Shown one piece after another: positions 14,301 through 16,608 of a stretch of DNA of 16,608 nt. Position 1 is the first letter of the stretch. Every line of letters starts with the position of its first letter. Origin of the DNA: JBLHKS01 sp047620505 (lineage in GTDB: Bacteria > Verrucomicrobiota > Verrucomicrobiia > Verrucomicrobiales > DEV007); the NCBI GenBank assembly GCA_047620505.1, contig JBLHKS010000154.1, forward strand, positions 1 to 16,608, read 5' to 3'. The position numbers and the translations under genes were made by a program. The notes beneath the pieces were generated by a model that was given only the letters and a program-made list of their open reading frames with translations, made no database searches and was not told the origin of the DNA.

Positions 14301-15548
14301 CTAACGATAGTCGAATTTTCCGGGGATGTGTTTTTCGAGCATCCCCAGAGCCTCGTTGATTTTGATCGAAAAATTGAAACGGTCGACGTATCGGGATCCC
14401 AAAGTGTTAATCCCAATCACGTTTCCCACTTCGTCAAGCAACGGCCCACCGCTGTTTCCAGGATTAAGCGATATATCCAACTGGAAGTAAGGAATTTCGC
14501 GGAGGACTCGATTGGCGTTGCTGATGATTCCGGTATTAATCGTCGGAGCGCCTTCGTCGATAATTGGCATTCCAATGACGTTCGCAAAGGCACCGGGTTT
14601 TATCGCGTCTGAGTTTCCCAAGCGCAGATACGGATGATTGCTGACTTTTTCGACTTTCAGTAGCGCGAGATCTGGTTCGAATGTCGCGTCGATGACCTCT
14701 GCAATCCTGGGGATCCCCTCGAAGGTCGTCACATGAATTTCCTCCGCATTCTCAATGACATGCTGATTGGTTAAAATATACCCATCATGGGTAACGTAGA
14801 ACCCGCTTCCGTGGGCGTCTTGGTCTTCGGTGCGAACCTGAACGGAAACGAAAGAAGGCAAAACCATTTCGTAGATCTCTGCCGGATTTGACGGTTGCCT
14901 TTGCGATTGCGATTGCGATTGCGGATCTCCTTTCTCGCCAAACTCATGGTAGCCGCGCATTGGCAACGGAAGCGCGCTAATCTCTTGGTTAGAGGATATC
15001 CGGTAGACCGGAACTCGGTCGTCGGAGTTGGCTCCATCCGAATATCCCTGAAAACAGATGTCAAACTGCTCTGGAGAGAGGCTGGATACGTCGACCTGCA
15101 AATTCTTAAGCAAATGTACGAGCTTGGGCTTCGCTACTCCGGACGGCTCCTCAAGCCAGCCGTCGACGACTTGCATTTGCTTGCCTTGACGAAACCCGAA
15201 CTCGTACCACTCTCCGAATTCGTGCTCCTCGGGTTCGACCGCCACGACTTCGACAGGCTTGGCTTTCTCCTTACGGAAAACAGTGAAGGAGAGAACCGTC
15301 GCGATCACGAGAACAAGAATTACGCCGATGCCAACCAGGAAGGCGGTCGAAATTCCCCGCTTTTTGGGTTCCTCCAATGGCTGCAACTGAGCGAGAACCG
15401 TCCCGAGTTCGATCCAATCCTCGGCACCTTCAGCAGCAACCGGGCTTTCCATCGAGAGCGTTCCTTGCTCCAACATACGCTCCAGATCATTGACGCTCCA
15501 AGGACCGCTCGCGCCCTTGATTTCATCTAGATAATAATAACGACTCAT
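14301..15548 (-). CDS. Membrane-anchored GYF_2 / HtrA-like serine protease without PDZ domain
   Basis: This is a 415-residue protein. Residues 4-55 form a GYF_2-type domain (YYYLDEIKGASGPWSVNDLERML region), on the cytoplasmic side. One transmembrane helix (66-90) follows, then an extracytoplasmic linker with a short Gln-Ser tract (210-216), then a trypsin-like protease domain (about 225-405). The catalytic triad is complete: His263 (LTNQHVI), Asp293 (EPDLALLKV) and Ser366 (NPGNSGGPLL). Unlike DegP/DegS, there is no PDZ domain after the protease. It probably cleaves or senses envelope proteins, and the GYF_2 part may bind a cytoplasmic partner. Its ATG overlaps the stop of the upstream coiled-coil gene (ATGA), so the two form a coupled pair, separated from the lipid operon by 129 bases. 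Confidence 0.88.
   Translation of the reverse strand: MSRYYYLDEIKGASGPWSVNDLERMLEQGTLSMESPVAAEGAEDWIELGTVLAQLQPLEEPKKRGISTAFLVGIGVILVLVIATVLSFTVFRKEKAKPVEVVAVEPEEHEFGEWYEFGFRQGKQMQVVDGWLEEPSGVAKPKLVHLLKNLQVDVSSLSPEQFDICFQGYSDGANSDDRVPVYRISSNQEISALPLPMRGYHEFGEKGDPQSQSQSQRQPSNPAEIYEMVLPSFVSVQVRTEDQDAHGSGFYVTHDGYILTNQHVIENAEEIHVTTFEGIPRIAEVIDATFEPDLALLKVEKVSNHPYLRLGNSDAIKPGAFANVIGMPIIDEGAPTINTGIISNANRVLREIPYFQLDISLNPGNSGGPLLDEVGNVIGINTLGSRYVDRFNFSIKINEALGMLEKHIPGKFDYR
14901..14923. repeat. Hexanucleotide tandem repeat (TTGCGA)n in the protease gene
   Basis: Three full copies and one partial copy of TTGCGA lie in the linker of the protease gene and encode alternating Gln and Ser (residues about 210-216). 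Gain or loss of a unit would change the linker by two residues without breaking the frame, so it is a possible length-variable site rather than an on/off switch. Confidence 0.7.
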
Positions 15549-16558
15549 TCGTTTACCGGTTGAATCTCCAAATCATATCCCTGATAAAAATTTCCGTCGT
15601 CCTGGAGACTGGCTCCGGTTACCGAAAGTTTGCAGCGACGGCTGCCGAACTGACGTTCGACCACAACTTGCCCGACGCGCTTGCCTCCATAGGACCGCTT
15701 CATGAATTCGAGCTGAGTTAACGCAGATGCGACCGCTGTTGGGAACCAATCGCCAAGAGGCTCATCAACTGAACTCACCAGTCGATGAAGCGATCGAAAA
15801 TCGCCCGATTGGCGCTCCTTTCCAACTTCAACTCGCACCGCAATTCGGCAGTAGCGCATCTCTTCGGATGCATCGCTCACGACAAGAGCAGCGATTCGCC
15901 GAACGGAATCCGGAACGAGTACCAGAGCAACACTTTCATCGCCGGACCGCACTTCCTGCTCTTGGCCGTTTCGAAAAATCTGATCCTGACGGAGCGCTCG
16001 GCTGTTTCCGATAACGCCGACATCCGCAGTGTCCTGCAGGAATGGATCAAGCTCGTCGATCTTCCCGGTTTTGATCATCAGCTCGCCCAAATTCTCCCCC
16101 TTTTGCGCCCAGTTCCTTTTCTGCAGCTGCTGCCGCTCAAGAAGTCGCCTGGCTTCTGCTTCCTTAGCGAGTTGCATCTTCCGCTGCTCCTCGCGTTGTT
16201 TCTCTTCTCGCAATCGTTGCTGTTCGATTTCCTTGAGCCGCTTTTCTTCTTCGCGCCGCATTGCCGCTACCTTCTCCTGAGCAATTCGAGCTCGCTCCTC
16301 CATCTGCTCTTTCTCAAGCTGCTTTTGGGCGGCGAGCAACTTGTCGTATTCTCCGCGAGTAATCCAATTTCCCTTAAACCGGACGTTGCCTTGGCTCCCC
16401 AATTCAATCACGGTTTTCAGGCGATCTTTCTGGACTTGGCAGAGCTTGGCGGCTTTGGGATATTTTTCGATGCAAACGCCTAACCGAGCGCTAATTTCGG
16501 AAAACACTTTAAATTGCTCGGCCGTGATGATGTTTGCTGAATTCACGTCCGGAAGCAA
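15545..16558 (-). CDS. Coiled-coil protein of unknown function, non-ATG start or N-terminally incomplete
   Basis: The 337-residue frame begins at a TTG (16558), with a GTG four codons later (16546). An in-frame TAA lies at 16577-16579 and no ATG is available. Residues about 1-70 contain a small domain (ITAEQFKVFSEISARLGVCIEKYP, and VRFKGNWITRGEYDKLL). Residues about 72-147 are a long E/K/R/Q-rich coiled coil. The rest (about 150-337) looks alpha/beta and ends just before the protease gene. The segment KGNWITRGEYDKLLA resembles short repeats seen in verrucomicrobial and planctomycete exported proteins, but no signal peptide is visible, consistent either with a cytoplasmic protein or with loss of the N-terminus. 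Its TGA overlaps the protease ATG by four bases. A joint role at the envelope with that protease is plausible. Confidence 0.65.
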   Translation of the reverse strand: MLPDVNSANIITAEQFKVFSEISARLGVCIEKYPKAAKLCQVQKDRLKTVIELGSQGNVRFKGNWITRGEYDKLLAAQKQLEKEQMEERARIAQEKVAAMRREEEKRLKEIEQQRLREEKQREEQRKMQLAKEAEARRLLERQQLQKRNWAQKGENLGELMIKTGKIDELDPFLQDTADVGVIGNSRALRQDQIFRNGQEQEVRSGDESVALVLVPDSVRRIAALVVSDASEEMRYCRIAVRVEVGKERQSGDFRSLHRLVSSVDEPLGDWFPTAVASALTQLEFMKRSYGGKRVGQVVVERQFGSRRCKLSVTGASLQDDGNFYQGYDLEIQPVNE

Positions 16559-16608
16559 CGGTGTGGAAAACTTCCCTTAGAAATTGGCGTAGATTTCGTG
16601 CAGTCTGT

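Noticed and set aside
14895..15530. Antisense open frame of 211 codons opposite the protease gene
   Set aside because: The protease has a full catalytic triad and a membrane helix in the other frame; this frame has no recognisable domain.
15785..16483. Antisense open frame of 232 codons opposite the coiled-coil gene
   Set aside because: Its Leu/Ser/Phe-rich content is the mirror of E/K/R/Q codons on the other strand; no motif or start signal was seen.
1..16608. CRISPR array, tRNA or rRNA genes
   Set aside because: No regularly spaced direct repeats and no recognisable tRNA cloverleaf or rRNA segments were seen on reading; coding density is too high to leave room for an rRNA operon.

Overview
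The window (about 56% G+C by eye) looks like the chromosome of a PVC-superphylum bacterium, most likely Verrucomicrobiota. The main evidence is a DUF1549/DUF1553 protein with the CAQCHDHPFD signature, a membrane-anchored GYF_2/trypsin-like protease, and gene starts that mostly lack a clear Shine-Dalgarno sequence. This placement is an inference from gene families; no rRNA or other phylogenetic marker is present.

Layout. (1) Positions 1-123 are the 3' end of an ISL3-type insertion sequence: the transposase C-terminus and a terminal inverted repeat ending in GAAGAGCC. (2) Positions 238-5175 on the + strand hold an exported hypothetical protein, the exported DUF1549/DUF1553 protein, and a fusion of a degenerate SDR/epimerase with an LPLAT-type acyltransferase. 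(3) Positions 14171-5168 on the - strand are one compact gene cluster. In transcription order it encodes FabB-type ketosynthase, ACP, FabZ-type dehydratase, zinc-free MDR oxidoreductase, AMP-dependent acyl/aryl ligase, second ACP, second ketosynthase, half-length ketosynthase-like protein without a nucleophile, small zinc-ribbon membrane protein, enoyl-CoA hydratase, and a zinc alcohol dehydrogenase resembling 6-hydroxycyclohex-1-ene-1-carbonyl-CoA dehydrogenase. Four-base stop/start overlaps and short gaps indicate an operon, and a good sigma70-type promoter lies just upstream (14241-14269). (4) Positions 16558-14301 on the - strand hold two further coupled genes: a coiled-coil protein and a GYF_2-transmembrane-HtrA-like protease.

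How the cluster may work (inference). The ligase would activate a carboxylic-acid starter and load it on an ACP. The two ketosynthases, one perhaps paired with the half-length partner as a chain-length-factor-like subunit, would extend it. The dehydratase and MDR would process the beta-carbon, and the hydratase/dehydrogenase pair would make an unusual modification, perhaps on a ring or starter acid. The convergent acyltransferase fusion could attach the product to a lipid. The set resembles aryl-polyene and ladderane-type type II FAS/PKS clusters but lacks a clear SDR ketoreductase, malonyltransferase, phosphopantetheinyl transferase and aromatic ammonia-lyase, and it adds a benzoyl-CoA-pathway-like pair.

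The most striking signal outside the genes is the 10-base palindrome AGCAGCTGCT. It occurs exactly eight times plus two one-mismatch copies, in three different codon phases, which suggests a HIP1-like highly iterated palindrome selected at the DNA level. No stretch over 300 bases lacks a gene. No tRNA, rRNA or CRISPR array was seen.
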